From Amycolatopsis thermoflava N1165 (GTDB lineage Bacteria; Actinomycetota; Actinomycetes; Mycobacteriales; Pseudonocardiaceae): 64,000 nt of DNA. The translations under genes and the position numbers were made by a program. The stretch is taken from positions 5,996,360-6,060,359 of the forward strand of contig NZ_KI421511.1 of NCBI RefSeq assembly GCF_000473265.1, given 5' to 3'. Each line of letters opens with the position of its first letter. Positions within the stretch are counted from its first letter, which is position 1. Below are positions 7,706-16,386 of this stretch, in pieces. The notes under the pieces were generated by a model. The model had not been told where the DNA came from and searched no databases. It saw nothing but the letters and a program-made list of their open reading frames with translations.

Positions 7706-8347
7706 ATGGGCGAATTCGTCCTGGTGCACAGCCCGCTCGTGGGTCCGCAGACCTGGCAGCGGGTCGCCGCCGAACTCCGCTCGCGCGGCCACCGCGTGGC
7801 CACCCCGTCGCTGGTCACCGCGCTCGACGGGCCGGGCCCGTACTACCCGCGGCTCTTCGACGCGGTCACCGAATCCGGCACGCTCGTGGTGCACAGCGGC
7901 GCGGGTGCGCTGGTCCCCGGGATCGCCGCCCGCACCGGCGCAGCGCGGGCCGTGTTCGTCGACGCCCTCCTGCCGCACCCGGGCCGGAGCTGGTTCGACA
8001 CCGCGCCGCCCGAGCTGGCTCAGCGCCTGCGCGACCTGGCGACCGACGGCAGGCTCCCGCCGTGGCACGAGTGGTTCCCGCCCGGCACGGTCGAGGACCT
8101 GCTGCCCGACCCGGGGACCCGCGACGAGTTCCTGGCCGGGCTGCCCCGCGTTCCGCTCGCCTACTTCACCGAACCCGCGCCCGCGGAAGCCGAACCGCCC
8201 AGCGCCTACCTCCAGCTCAGCGCCGCCTACGACGAGGAGGCCCGCGAAGCCGCCGGGCGCGGCTGGCCCGTGCAGCGCCTGGACGCCCACCACCTCGCGC
8301 CGCTCACTGACCCCGCCACCATCGCGGCCGCGCTGGAGCGGCTGTGA
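7706..8347 (+). CDS. Alpha/beta hydrolase-like protein
   Basis: Protein of 213 residues with an alpha/beta hydrolase layout: GEFVLVHSPLVGPQTW at the first strand, VVHSGAGALVP with the nucleophile Ser in a non-classical G-less elbow, VFVDALLPHPG, and a terminal His in RLDAHHLAPLTDP. A GGAG ribosome site precedes ATG 7706; an ATG at 7682 would add eight residues. Divergent from the methyltransferase. The role is unknown; the elbow HSGAG departs from G-x-S-x-G, so activity is uncertain. Confidence 0.75.
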   Translation: MGEFVLVHSPLVGPQTWQRVAAELRSRGHRVATPSLVTALDGPGPYYPRLFDAVTESGTLVVHSGAGALVPGIAARTGAARAVFVDALLPHPGRSWFDTAPPELAQRLRDLATDGRLPPWHEWFPPGTVEDLLPDPGTRDEFLAGLPRVPLAYFTEPAPAEAEPPSAYLQLSAAYDEEAREAAGRGWPVQRLDAHHLAPLTDPATIAAALERL

Positions 8348-8405
8348 GATTCCACATCGTGAGCTGCGGGAACAAGCGGATTCCCGCGTCTCGTTGAACC
8401 GTTCC

Positions 8406-10226
8406 GTGGCATCAGAGCAACGCCAGGCGCGCGTGCGCGCGCCCGAACTCGCCGGCGACGTGTGGCTGAACACCGGCGGCGAGACCGTCACGCTGGCCCA
8501 GCTGCGCGGCAAGATCGTGCTGCTCGACTTCTGGACCTCGGGCTGCATCAACTGCCTGCACGTCCTCGACGAGCTGCGCCCGCTGGAGGAGGAGTTCGCC
8601 GACGTGCTCGTCACGATCGGCGTGCACTCGCCGAAGTTCCTGCACGAGGGCGAGGCCGCGGCCATCGAGGCGGCCGTGCGCCGCTACGAGGTGCACCACC
8701 CGGTGCTCAACGACCCGGACATGACGACCTGGTCGCAGTACGCCGTGAAGGCCTGGCCGACCCTGGTGGTCGTCGACCCGCAGGGCTACGTCGTGCACAC
8801 CGCCGCCGGCGAGGGGCACGCCGAGGCGTTGCGCCGGGTCATCGCCGAGCTCGTCGAGACCCACGACGCGAAGGGCACGCTGCGCCGCGGCGGCAACCCG
8901 TACGTGCCGGTCGAGGAGCAGCCCGCCGACCTGCGCTTCCCGAGCAAGGCGGTGGTCACCGCCGAGGGCCGCATCCTGGTCGCCGACACCGGCAACCACT
9001 CGATCGCCGAGTTCGCCTCCGACGGCGAGACCCTGATCCGCCGCTTCGGCAGCGGCGCCCGCGGCCGCGCCGACGGCGCCTTCGACGTCGCGAGCTTCGC
9101 CGAGCCGTCCGGTCTCACGCTGCTGCCCGCCGAGGTCGCCGACCAGGCCGGGTACCACCTGCTCGTCGCCGACACGGCGAACCACCTGCTGCGTGGCGTC
9201 GACCTGGTCACCGGCGAGGTCACCACGGTCGCCGGCACCGGCAACCAGTGGCGCGACGGCAACACCGACGGCGACGCGCTGTCGATCGACCTCACCAGCC
9301 CGTGGGACGTGATCTGGTGGGAGCCCGCGGGCGGCGCGGTCGTCGCGATGGCGGGCAACCACACGCTGGGCCTGTTCGACCCGCGCACCGGACGGATCTC
9401 CCGGTTCGCCGGCACGACCGTCGAGGGCTTGCGCGACGGCGCGGCTGTCGAGGCGTTCTTCGCGCAGACCTCCGGCCTGGCAATCCAGGGCGACCGGTTG
9501 TGGCTCGCCGACGCCGAGACCTCCGCGCTGCGCTACCTGGAGGACGGCGCCGTGCACACCGCGATCGGCACCGACCTGTTCTCCTTCGGCCACCGGGACG
9601 GCGACGCCGCGGACGCGCTGCTGCAGCACCCGCTGGGCGTCGCGGTGCTGGCCGACGGCACGATCGCCATCGCGGACACGTACAACGGCGCCATCCGCCA
9701 CTACGACCCGGCGAGCGGCAAGGTCGCCACGCTCGCCACGGACCTCGCCGAGCCGTCCGGCCTGCTGGTCACCGGGGACGCGCTGCTGGTCGTCGAGTCG
9801 GCCGCGCACCGCCTCACCGCGCTGCCGCTGACCGCGGACGGGCAGCAGGTCGCCGGGGACGCGCTCGCCGTGCGCCGTCCGCCGACCGAGCTGGCCGCCG
9901 GCACGGTCGAGTTCTCCGTCGTCTTCACCCCGCCGCCGGGCGAGAAGCTCGACGACCGGTTCGGCCCGTCAACCCGCCTGCAGGTGACGGCCGCGCCGCC
10001 GGAGCTGCTGGCCGAGGGCGAGGGCACCGGCACCGAGCTGACCCGCACGCTCAAGATCGCCGAGGGGCACACCGAGGGTGTGCTGCAGGTCGTGGCGCAG
10101 GCCGCGAGCTGCGACGCCGACGCCGAGCACCCGGTCTGCCGGGTCACCCGGCAGGACTGGGGCGTGCCGATCCGGATCACGCCGGACGGGCCGGACCGCC
10201 TCCAGCTGATCCTCGCGGGGGCGTGA
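8406..10226 (+). CDS. Thioredoxin-fold / NHL-repeat protein
   Basis: Protein of 606 residues. Residues 10-160 are a TlpA/thioredoxin-like domain with C47-I-N-C50 in FWTSGCINCLHVLDEL and the cis-Pro region KAWPTLVVVDPQG. Residues 175 to about 480 form an NHL beta-propeller (repeats such as ILVADTGNHSIAEF, LLVADTANHLLRG and IAIADTYNGAIRHYD). A beta-rich C-terminus follows. No signal peptide is visible, so it should be cytosolic, like NHLRC2. GTG 8406 is chosen as the first good start after the upstream gene; a TTG at 8394 is possible. The family role is unclear, presumably redox-linked. Confidence 0.88.
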   Translation: MASEQRQARVRAPELAGDVWLNTGGETVTLAQLRGKIVLLDFWTSGCINCLHVLDELRPLEEEFADVLVTIGVHSPKFLHEGEAAAIEAAVRRYEVHHPVLNDPDMTTWSQYAVKAWPTLVVVDPQGYVVHTAAGEGHAEALRRVIAELVETHDAKGTLRRGGNPYVPVEEQPADLRFPSKAVVTAEGRILVADTGNHSIAEFASDGETLIRRFGSGARGRADGAFDVASFAEPSGLTLLPAEVADQAGYHLLVADTANHLLRGVDLVTGEVTTVAGTGNQWRDGNTDGDALSIDLTSPWDVIWWEPAGGAVVAMAGNHTLGLFDPRTGRISRFAGTTVEGLRDGAAVEAFFAQTSGLAIQGDRLWLADAETSALRYLEDGAVHTAIGTDLFSFGHRDGDAADALLQHPLGVAVLADGTIAIADTYNGAIRHYDPASGKVATLATDLAEPSGLLVTGDALLVVESAAHRLTALPLTADGQQVAGDALAVRRPPTELAAGTVEFSVVFTPPPGEKLDDRFGPSTRLQVTAAPPELLAEGEGTGTELTRTLKIAEGHTEGVLQVVAQAASCDADAEHPVCRVTRQDWGVPIRITPDGPDRLQLILAGA

Positions 10227-10800
10227 AGGCGCTCTCCAGCACGTCCATGGCCTGGTGGAACAACGTGACCAGGTCCGGATCCGAACCGGGCTGCCAGCGT
10301 CCGATGGCGGCCCGGTTCGCGCCGATCGCGGCCGCGGCCGTGGTCCGCACGTAGAGGTCGTCCACCGGCAGCCCGGTGCGCGCGGCCAGCGCTCCGGCCA
10401 CCGCCTCTTCGAGCGTGCGGTTGGCCTGTGCCACCCGCGGCATCAGCTCCGGGTGCTCGCGCAGCAGCAGCGTCCGCTCGGTCCACACGTCGGTGGCGGC
10501 CAGTTCGGCGAAGCGCCCGGCGAACACCGCCCGTAACGCCGCCAGCGGCGACTCGTCCGCGGGCCGGTCCGCGATGCGCTGCCCGAGCGTGGCGGCCGCG
10601 ATGTCCAGCGACAACACGGCCTCGTCCTTGGTCGCGAAGTAGTTGAAGAACGTCCGCGGCGACACCCCGGCGGCCGCGCAGATGTCCTCGACGGTCACCG
10701 CGTCCGGCCCGTGCCGCCGGTACAGCGTGACGGCCGCGTGGCGCAGGGCTTCGCGGGTGGCTTCCTTCTTGCGCTCGCGCAGACCGGTGGGCGGGCTCAC
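10177..10800 (-). CDS. TetR family transcriptional regulator
   Basis: Repressor of 207 residues starting at GTG 10800 (VSPPTGLRERKKEATREAL). The helix-turn-helix reads VTVEDICAAAGVSPRTFFNYF, the AcrR-like subtype that commonly controls transporters, with a C-terminal ligand domain. It is divergent from the membrane-permease gene at 10856, and a perfect operator-like palindrome sits between them (10819-10839), so autoregulation and permease control are likely. Its 3' end overlaps the NHL gene by 50 bases. Confidence 0.88.
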   Translation of the reverse strand: MSPPTGLRERKKEATREALRHAAVTLYRRHGPDAVTVEDICAAAGVSPRTFFNYFATKDEAVLSLDIAAATLGQRIADRPADESPLAALRAVFAGRFAELAATDVWTERTLLLREHPELMPRVAQANRTLEEAVAGALAARTGLPVDDLYVRTTAAAAIGANRAAIGRWQPGSDPDLVTLFHQAMDVLESAFTPPRGSAGGGPARPA

Positions 10801-10818
10801 GATTCTTACAGTACTGCA

Positions 10819-10839
10819 TTTTTGCAGCGCGTGCAAAAA
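10819..10839. promoter_or_regulatory. Operator palindrome TTTTTGCA-N5-TGCAAAAA
   Basis: Exact 8-bp arms TTTTTGCA (10819-10826) and TGCAAAAA (10832-10839) with spacer GCGCG, midway between the divergent TetR gene and permease gene. A near copy with the same core and spacing (TTTTGCA-N5-TGCAAAA) lies inside the palindrome at 49479-49511. Confidence 0.75.
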
Positions 10840-10855
10840 GTGATAACCTGACAGC

Positions 10856-12202
10856 ATGGCGGAACATGTCGAAACCCAGGAACAAGAACCCGGAAAGCTC
10901 CGCACCCTGGCCGAAAGCCTGTGGTTCCCGGTCTTCTTCGCCCTCGGCTTCGTCTTCTGCTACCTGCTCGCGTTCCACGCGCCGTCGCCGCACCACATCG
11001 AGGTCGCGGTCGCCGACGAGACCGCCGCGGCACGCATCGAGGCGGCTTTGGGCCAGGCGAGCCCGGGCGCGTTCGACATCCAGCCGGTGGCCACCGCCGA
11101 CCAGGCCCGCCAGGCGGTGCTCGACCGCGACGCGACCGCCGCCTACTCCGCCGATCCGGCGCACCCGACGCTGTTCGTCGCCAAGGCCGACGGCTACCTG
11201 CTCGAATCGGTCCTCAACCAGGCCTTCGCCCCGGTCGCGGCCCAGACCGGGCACGCGCTCACCGTCGTCGACCTCGCGCCGACCGAACCCGGCGACGCGA
11301 TGGGCACCGGCCTGTTCTACCTGGTGCTGATCTGGAACATCCCCAGCTACATCGTCGTGATGATGTTGCTGCGGGCGGTCACGTTGAGCCGCCGCGCCAA
11401 GGTCGCCACGCTGGTCGGCTTCGGCGCCCTGCTCACCCTCATCGGCTACGCGGGCGGCGTCGCGATGGACGTCATCCCGAACGACCCGGTCGCGATCCCC
11501 GTCGCGTTCCTGCTCACGCAGGCCGTCTCGCTCACCTCGTTCGGCCTGGTGCCGCTGGTCAAGCAGTGGTTCCCGGGGGTGGCGATGGGCCTGTTCGTGC
11601 TGCTGTCGATGCCGTCCAGCGGCGGCGCGGTGCCGGTCCAGATGGTGCCCGGGTTCTTCCGCGCGCTGCACCCCGTCTTCCCGATGGGCAACCTGATCGA
11701 GGCCCTGCGCGGCATCTTCTACTTCGACGGGCGGGGCGTGCTGCGCCCGGTGCTGGTGCTGTGCGGGTGGGTCCTGCTCGGCGTCGTGCTGATCGCCGGT
11801 CACGCGCTCATCCAGCGCCGCACGGCGGGCACCGTCGACGAGCCGCCGGTCGAGGACCCGGTCTTCGAGATGCCGCAGCCGACCGCGGTCCCGGCGCACC
11901 ACCGCCACTTCGGCGAGCCGGTGCCGACGCTGACCGGCGCGGTCCGCGCGGCCGACGGTTCGCCGGTCCCGGGTGCCGCGGTGACGGTGATGGACGGCCG
12001 CGGGCACCAGCTCGTCCGCACGACGGCCGACGACGAGGGCCGCTACGCGGTCGCCGGTCTGCCGGAGCAGTTCGTCGACCTGGTCGTCTCCGCGCCCGGG
12101 TTCGAGGCGACCGCGAGCCGCGCGCTCGTGCGCGAGGGCGGGACCACGCACCGGGACTTCACCCTGCGCGGACGGCAACCGCTGGTCTCCGCGGCACGCT
12201 GA
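10856..12202 (+). CDS. DUF3533/ABC-2-type membrane permease with C-terminal carboxypeptidase-regulatory-like domain
   Basis: Membrane protein of 448 residues. TM1 (about 21-41, WFPVFFALGFVFCYLLAF) is followed by an extracytoplasmic loop with IEVAVADETAAARIEAAL as in YhgE/Pip and DUF3533 proteins. About five more membrane segments lie between 150 and 320 (including IPSYIVVMMLLRAV, FFRALHPVFPMGNLIEALRG and VLLGVVLIAGHALI). Residues about 358-440 form a carboxypeptidase-regulatory-like beta-sandwich (LTGAVRAADGSPVPGAAVTVMDG, then EGRYAVAGLP). The fusion is unusual. Probable export of a lipid or drug under the divergent TetR (inference). No ribosome site is visible before the ATG. Confidence 0.82.
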   Translation: MAEHVETQEQEPGKLRTLAESLWFPVFFALGFVFCYLLAFHAPSPHHIEVAVADETAAARIEAALGQASPGAFDIQPVATADQARQAVLDRDATAAYSADPAHPTLFVAKADGYLLESVLNQAFAPVAAQTGHALTVVDLAPTEPGDAMGTGLFYLVLIWNIPSYIVVMMLLRAVTLSRRAKVATLVGFGALLTLIGYAGGVAMDVIPNDPVAIPVAFLLTQAVSLTSFGLVPLVKQWFPGVAMGLFVLLSMPSSGGAVPVQMVPGFFRALHPVFPMGNLIEALRGIFYFDGRGVLRPVLVLCGWVLLGVVLIAGHALIQRRTAGTVDEPPVEDPVFEMPQPTAVPAHHRHFGEPVPTLTGAVRAADGSPVPGAAVTVMDGRGHQLVRTTADDEGRYAVAGLPEQFVDLVVSAPGFEATASRALVREGGTTHRDFTLRGRQPLVSAAR

Positions 12203-12222
12203 GGGCACGTAGCATTACCGGC

Positions 12223-12567
12223 GTGTCGGAAGCCAAGAACCTGCCGGACGCCGCGGCGAAGCTGGAAATCCAGATGCTGCACGACCGCGTCCTCGTCCGG
12301 GTCTCCGCGGAGGAGGGAGAGCGCCGCAGCAGCGGCGGCATCGTGATTCCGGCGACCGCTCAGGTGGCGCGCCGTCTCGCGTGGGGCGACGTACTGGGGG
12401 TAGGCAGTAATGTACGGAACGTGAAGGTCGGCGACCGCGTGCTGTTCAACCCCGAGGACCAGCTCGAGGTCGAGGTCCAGGGCGAGGCGTACCTGGTGAT
12501 GCGGGAGCGCGACATCCACGCGGTGGCCACCGAGCGCACGGAGCACGGGACGGGCCTGTACTTGTAA
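12223..12567 (+). CDS. Orphan GroES-family (Cpn10) protein
   Basis: Protein of 114 residues with the Cpn10 fold: MLHDRVLVRVSAEEGERRSSGGIVIPATAQ (mobile-loop region), WGDVLGVGSNVRNVKVGDRVLFNP and YLVMRERDIHAV. No groEL is nearby, and the N-terminal extension VSEAKNLPDAAAKLEIQ is not typical of the operonic co-chaperone, so this is a stand-alone paralogue. GTG 12223 lies 7 bases after TAGCAT (12210-12215), a leaderless pattern. It may have a specialised partner rather than the housekeeping GroEL. Confidence 0.82.
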   Translation: MSEAKNLPDAAAKLEIQMLHDRVLVRVSAEEGERRSSGGIVIPATAQVARRLAWGDVLGVGSNVRNVKVGDRVLFNPEDQLEVEVQGEAYLVMRERDIHAVATERTEHGTGLYL

Positions 12568-12584
12568 CGCGTCCGGGAGGAAGC

Positions 12585-14516
12585 GTGGGGCGGGACGACC
12601 AGTACTGGCCGGAGCGGGACCTCGATTCCCTCCGGGACGCCGAGACCGCGGTCGGACCGCGTCCGCCCGCCGAGTTCCTGCTGGACGACCCGCTCGACGC
12701 GACCGAGGACGCACTGGCCGGCGAGCTTCTCGAGGTCGGCGACGCGCCCGTGGCGCCACCGTCCCCCACCAAGCGCTTCCTGGCCCGCGCGCTCATGGTC
12801 GCCGGCTGCCTGCTGGGGGTCGGGGTCATCCTCTACGGCGCGGACCTGATCGTCAGCGCCGGTGACGTCCCGCGCGGGGTCACGGTCGCCGGTGTGAAGG
12901 TCGGCGGGCTCAGCCGGGACGACGCCGAGGCGAAGCTGCGCCGCGAGCTGGGCCCGCGCCTGAACGCGCCGGTCCCGATCGAGGCCGGCGACGTGCGCAC
13001 CACGCTCGACCCGGCGCGGTCGGGCCTGTCCGTCGACTGGTCGTCGACCGTCGTGCAGGCCGGGCGGCAGCCGCTCGACCCGCTCGACCGGATCACGTCG
13101 TTCTTCCGCACCCGCGAGGTCGGGGTCGTCACGTCGACCGACCCGGACGAGCTGCACCAGTCGATCGCGCGGCTGGCCGCCGAGCGCATCAACCACCCGC
13201 CGACCGAGGGCAGCATCGGGTTCGTGACGGTGCCGGGCACCGACGGCGGGGTGAACCCGTACCCGATCGAGCCGCGCGACGGGCAGGACCTGGTCGACGT
13301 CAAGGGCGCCGGGGACATCCTGCGTGCGACCTGGCTGGACAAGAGCGGCGTGCGGCTGCCGGTCGTGCTGACGCCGGTCAAGGTCACCTCGGCCGGGGTG
13401 CACTCGGCGCTGGAGCGGCTGGTCGCGCCCGCGGTCGCCAAGCCGGTCACGCTGCACGGCGACGGCGCCGACGCGGTGCTCAAGCCCAGCGCGATCGCCG
13501 CCGCCCTGAAGTTCAGCCCGGCCGACGGCGGCGCGCTGCGGGTCGAGGCCGATCCGGTGAAGCTGCAGCAGGCGGTGCGGGACCCGCTGGCGTCCACGGA
13601 GAAGCGCGGCAAGGACGCGCAGATCGTGTTCGCCGGTGGCGCGCCCGCCGTCCAGCCGTCCGAGGACGCGCGCAAGATCGACTGGAACCGGACGTTCCAG
13701 CCGCTGATGGACGTCCTCGCCAAGCCGGACGGCCGCGACCTGGCGGTGCGCTACCAGACGACGCGCCCCGAGACCACCACCGAGGACGCGAACGCGCTGG
13801 GCATCAAGGAGGTCGTCGGCGAGTTCACCACCAGCGGGCTGTCCGGCCCGGCCGCGACGAACGCGCGGATCATGGCGGACAAGGTGAACGGCACGATCCT
13901 GCGGCCCGGCGAGACCTTCAGCCTCAACGCGCGGGTGGGCGCCCGCAGCCAGTCGCAGGGGTACGTCCCGGCGCCGGTCAACGAGGACGGGTTCGGCCCG
14001 GAGGTCATCGGCGGCGGCTCGTCGCAGCTGGCGACCACCCTCTACAACGCGGCGTACTTCGCGGGCCTGACCGACGCCGGGCACACCGAGCACAGCTACC
14101 ACCTGGACCGCTACCCGGCCGGCCGGGACGCCGTCGCGATCACCGCCGACGGGGCGGCGGTGGACCTGAAGTTCACCGACAGTCTCAAGAGCGGGGTGGC
14201 GATCCAGGCGTCGGTGTCCGGCGGCAGCGTCACGGTGAAGATCTGGGGCACGAAGCAGTACCGCGTGGAGTCCTCGACCGGTTCGTTCTCGGACTTCCGG
14301 CCACCTCCCCTGCAGCCCGGCGGCCCCGGCCCGGACTGCCACCCGTCCGGCGGCCGGCCCGGCTTCACCACGACCGACACCCGGGTGCTCTACGACGTGA
14401 CCACGGGAGCCGAGGTCCGCCGCGACACCAGGACCGTCACGTACGCCCCGAAGCCGGCCGTGCTGTGTGGTTTCGGGGTGAGCTCCGAGCCCGGCCACGG
14501 CCCGGAAACCCGGTAG
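12585..14516 (+). CDS. VanW family membrane-anchored cell-wall protein
   Basis: Protein of 643 residues. A cytoplasmic acidic N-terminus is followed by one TM at about 66-86 and then the extracytoplasmic part. Two putative peptidoglycan-binding (PG_binding_4-like) regions follow (VTVAGVKVGGLSRDDAEAKL near 105; VTSAGVHSALERLVAPAVAKPV near 275). The VanW domain (EVVGEFTTSGLSGPAATNARIMADKVNGTILRPGETFSLN, GGSSQLATTLYNAAYFAG, HSYHLDRYPAGRDA) ends the core. The tail is Pro/Gly rich. VanW proteins occur in cell-wall and vancomycin-resistance settings, with unknown biochemistry. GTG 12585 follows a GGAGG site. Confidence 0.88.
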   Translation: MGRDDQYWPERDLDSLRDAETAVGPRPPAEFLLDDPLDATEDALAGELLEVGDAPVAPPSPTKRFLARALMVAGCLLGVGVILYGADLIVSAGDVPRGVTVAGVKVGGLSRDDAEAKLRRELGPRLNAPVPIEAGDVRTTLDPARSGLSVDWSSTVVQAGRQPLDPLDRITSFFRTREVGVVTSTDPDELHQSIARLAAERINHPPTEGSIGFVTVPGTDGGVNPYPIEPRDGQDLVDVKGAGDILRATWLDKSGVRLPVVLTPVKVTSAGVHSALERLVAPAVAKPVTLHGDGADAVLKPSAIAAALKFSPADGGALRVEADPVKLQQAVRDPLASTEKRGKDAQIVFAGGAPAVQPSEDARKIDWNRTFQPLMDVLAKPDGRDLAVRYQTTRPETTTEDANALGIKEVVGEFTTSGLSGPAATNARIMADKVNGTILRPGETFSLNARVGARSQSQGYVPAPVNEDGFGPEVIGGGSSQLATTLYNAAYFAGLTDAGHTEHSYHLDRYPAGRDAVAITADGAAVDLKFTDSLKSGVAIQASVSGGSVTVKIWGTKQYRVESSTGSFSDFRPPPLQPGGPGPDCHPSGGRPGFTTTDTRVLYDVTTGAEVRRDTRTVTYAPKPAVLCGFGVSSEPGHGPETR

Positions 14517-14546
14517 CGGAGCCGCCGGGGCCGCTGTCAGCATCCG

Positions 14547-14921
14547 GTGGTGGAGATCTTCGGACCGGTGCTGGACCTGCCGCGTCGCGCGGACGAACTC
14601 GTCGTTGACCCGGTGCGCCCGGTGCTCGACGCGTTCATGCGCGCGCTGCCCCACACGCTGCGAGACGTGGTTCGCCCGGAGGGCACCGTGGTGCGGGTCG
14701 TCCTCCACGACGGCGGGACGTGGCACGCCCGATCGGACGGGCAGCGCTGGCGGATGGCCACCGGGGGCGAACCATCCGCCAGTGTCACCATGCGGCCTGG
14801 CGACTTCTGGCGCCTGGCCACGCGGGGCATCTCCGTCGACGAGGCACGCCGTCGCGCGGACCTCGACGGCGACCGCGAACTCGCCGAGGCGGTGACCACC
14901 CTGCTGGCCGTGGTCGCCTGA
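14547..14921 (+). CDS. SCP2-like small protein
   Basis: Protein of 124 residues resembling the SCP2-like C-terminal domain of maleylpyruvate-isomerase-type proteins (GTVVRVVLHDGGTWHARSDGQRWRM, PSASVTMRPGDFWRLATRGISVDEARRRADLDGD). The second half matches the usual signature in which a thiol- or sterol-binding fold ends with a W-x-L-x-T/A-R-G motif. The function is unknown. It starts with tandem GTG codons, 30 bases after the VanW gene, on the same strand and possibly co-transcribed. Confidence 0.7.
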   Translation: MVEIFGPVLDLPRRADELVVDPVRPVLDAFMRALPHTLRDVVRPEGTVVRVVLHDGGTWHARSDGQRWRMATGGEPSASVTMRPGDFWRLATRGISVDEARRRADLDGDRELAEAVTTLLAVVA

Positions 14922-14923
14922 CC

Positions 14924-15613
14924 TCAGCGCAGCACGAGGCAGTCGTCGAGGTCGTCGAGCCAGTCCGGGGTCTCCAGCCACCGGTTCCAGCGCAGGTCGA
15001 GCTTCACCAGCGGCAACGCGGCGAGCCCGTCCGGCAGCGTGCGCAGCTCGTTCTCCCGCAGATCCAGGTACCGCAGGTCGTGCAGCTTGCCGATGGACGC
15101 GGGCAGCTCCGTGAGGTGGTTGCCGCGCAGGTGCAGCTCCCGCAGCTTGCTCAGCTCGCCGATGCTGTCCGGCAGCTCGTGCAGGTCGTTGCGGTACAGG
15201 CGCAGTTCGCGCAGCTCACGCAGGCCCGACAGGTCCGAGGGCAGCGACTTCAGCCCGTTGTCCGTCGCGCTCAGGTAGCGCAGCCGGCCGAGCCTGGTCA
15301 GCGAGTCCGGCAGGGTCGTCAGGCGGTTGTCCGAGAGGTACAGGTACTCGGTCAGGTTCGGCAGGTCGCCCAGCTCGGCGGGCAGTTCGGTGAGCTGGTT
15401 GTGGCCGAGGTCGAGGGTGTGCAGCGAGGTCAGCCGCGCGATGCCGGCCGGGATCGAGGTCAACCGGTTCGCGGCCAGGTTCAGCACGGCCAGCCGGTCG
15501 AGGTCCCACAGCTCGTCCGGCAGCTCGGTCAGCTCGTTGTCGTAGGCGCTCAGGTACTTCAGACCGGCGGGCAGCTCGGGCAGCCGGGTGAGGCCCTGGT
15601 GGTCGAGGTCCAT
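14924..15613 (-). CDS. Leucine-rich repeat protein
   Basis: Protein of 229 residues built almost wholly of 23-residue bacterial LPX-type leucine-rich repeats, consensus L-x-x-L-P-x-x-L-x-x-L-x-x-L-x-L-x-x-N-x-L-T (about nine copies). No signal peptide or catalytic domain is present, so it should be a cytosolic protein-interaction scaffold. It ends two bases from the convergent SCP2-like gene without a visible terminator. The partner is unknown. Confidence 0.88.
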   Translation of the reverse strand: MDLDHQGLTRLPELPAGLKYLSAYDNELTELPDELWDLDRLAVLNLAANRLTSIPAGIARLTSLHTLDLGHNQLTELPAELGDLPNLTEYLYLSDNRLTTLPDSLTRLGRLRYLSATDNGLKSLPSDLSGLRELRELRLYRNDLHELPDSIGELSKLRELHLRGNHLTELPASIGKLHDLRYLDLRENELRTLPDGLAALPLVKLDLRWNRWLETPDWLDDLDDCLVLR

Positions 15614-15692
15614 CGGGGGAACATACCGGCGCGATCACTCCGCGCACGTTCCGATACCCTCCGTCACCGTTCTCGAGAGAGGGAGGATCCCC

Positions 15693-16058
15693 GTGAAGAA
15701 GTCCCTGGTCATGCTGGCGGCGGCCGCGGCGGTGGTTGTGCTGCCCGGGACGGCCACGGCCGCGGAGGGCGAGCCGGCCCTGGTGCACGCCTCGCCGCAG
15801 AACGGCTGCAAGCTGAACATCCGGGCGGCCGCGGACGTCGGATCGGCGCTGCTGCACACGCTGACCTGCACGAACTACACGACCTGCGTGCACGCGCCGG
15901 AGCGGGACCTGCCGTGCGGGCAGGTCGTCACGGGCGGGCAGTACACCTGCGTCGGAGCCGACGGCAAGCAGCTGACCGACAACCGGTGGGCCGAGGTGCT
16001 GTGGCGCTCGCCCCAGCAGTCGTTCGTGGCCGTCGGCTGCGCCGCGTTCCGGTCCTGA
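15693..16058 (+). CDS. Secreted SH3-like small protein
   Basis: Protein of 121 residues with a Sec signal peptide (KKSLVMLAAAAAVVVLPGTATAA). The mature part starts SPQNGCKLNIRAAADVGSALLHTL, like bacterial SH3 (L-N-I-R-x-x-x) domains, and has six cysteines, suggesting disulfides. GTG 15693 is preceded by a strong GGGAGG site and a TACCCT box at 15655-15660. A wall-associated or extracellular role is inferred; no catalytic residues are visible. Confidence 0.78.
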   Translation: MKKSLVMLAAAAAVVVLPGTATAAEGEPALVHASPQNGCKLNIRAAADVGSALLHTLTCTNYTTCVHAPERDLPCGQVVTGGQYTCVGADGKQLTDNRWAEVLWRSPQQSFVAVGCAAFRS

Positions 16059-16067
16059 ACGCGAACG

Positions 16068-16097
16068 TGCCCGGGAAGGCGGACCTTCCCGGGCACC
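16068..16097. terminator. Bidirectional hairpin terminator
   Basis: Perfect 13-bp stem GTGCCCGGGAAGG / CCTTCCCGGGCAC with a CGGA loop, between two convergent genes. There is no U-tract, as is common in actinobacteria. Confidence 0.85.
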
Positions 16098-16110
16098 ACG
16101 TCCGGATGCG

Positions 16111-16386
16111 TTACCTGGTCAGTTTCCGTCGGCCGTACATCCCGCTGACCAGCGAGACCCCGATCGCCGCGATGACCACCTGCGTGATCAGCTCCAGCCA
16201 GTCGAAGCCCTCGGTGTCCGCGTAGCCGATGCCACGCGCGATCGCGGTGCCGATGAACGCCGCGACGATACCGACGATGATCGTGAGCCAGATCGGAATC
16301 CCCTGCTTGCCGGGTGCGATCAGCCGACCGAGCGCGCCGATGATCAAACCAACGACGATCGCGCTGATGATTCCACCGATTGTCAT
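16111..16386 (-). CDS. GlsB/YeaQ/YmgE-family membrane protein
   Basis: Protein of 91 residues with three hydrophobic segments (5-24, 33-52, 62-83) and the family layout GLIIGALGRLIAPGKQGIPIWLTIIVGIVAAFIGT. Relatives are general-stress or transglycosylase-associated membrane proteins whose molecular role is unsettled. Single gene, terminated by the shared hairpin at 16068-16097. Confidence 0.9.
   Translation of the reverse strand: MTIGGIISAIVVGLIIGALGRLIAPGKQGIPIWLTIIVGIVAAFIGTAIARGIGYADTEGFDWLELITQVVIAAIGVSLVSGMYGRRKLTR

Noticed and set aside
8462..10354. Very long second-frame ORF over the NHL gene
   Set aside because: R/G/A-rich frame typical of high-GC shadow reading; the thioredoxin-NHL frame has clear domains.
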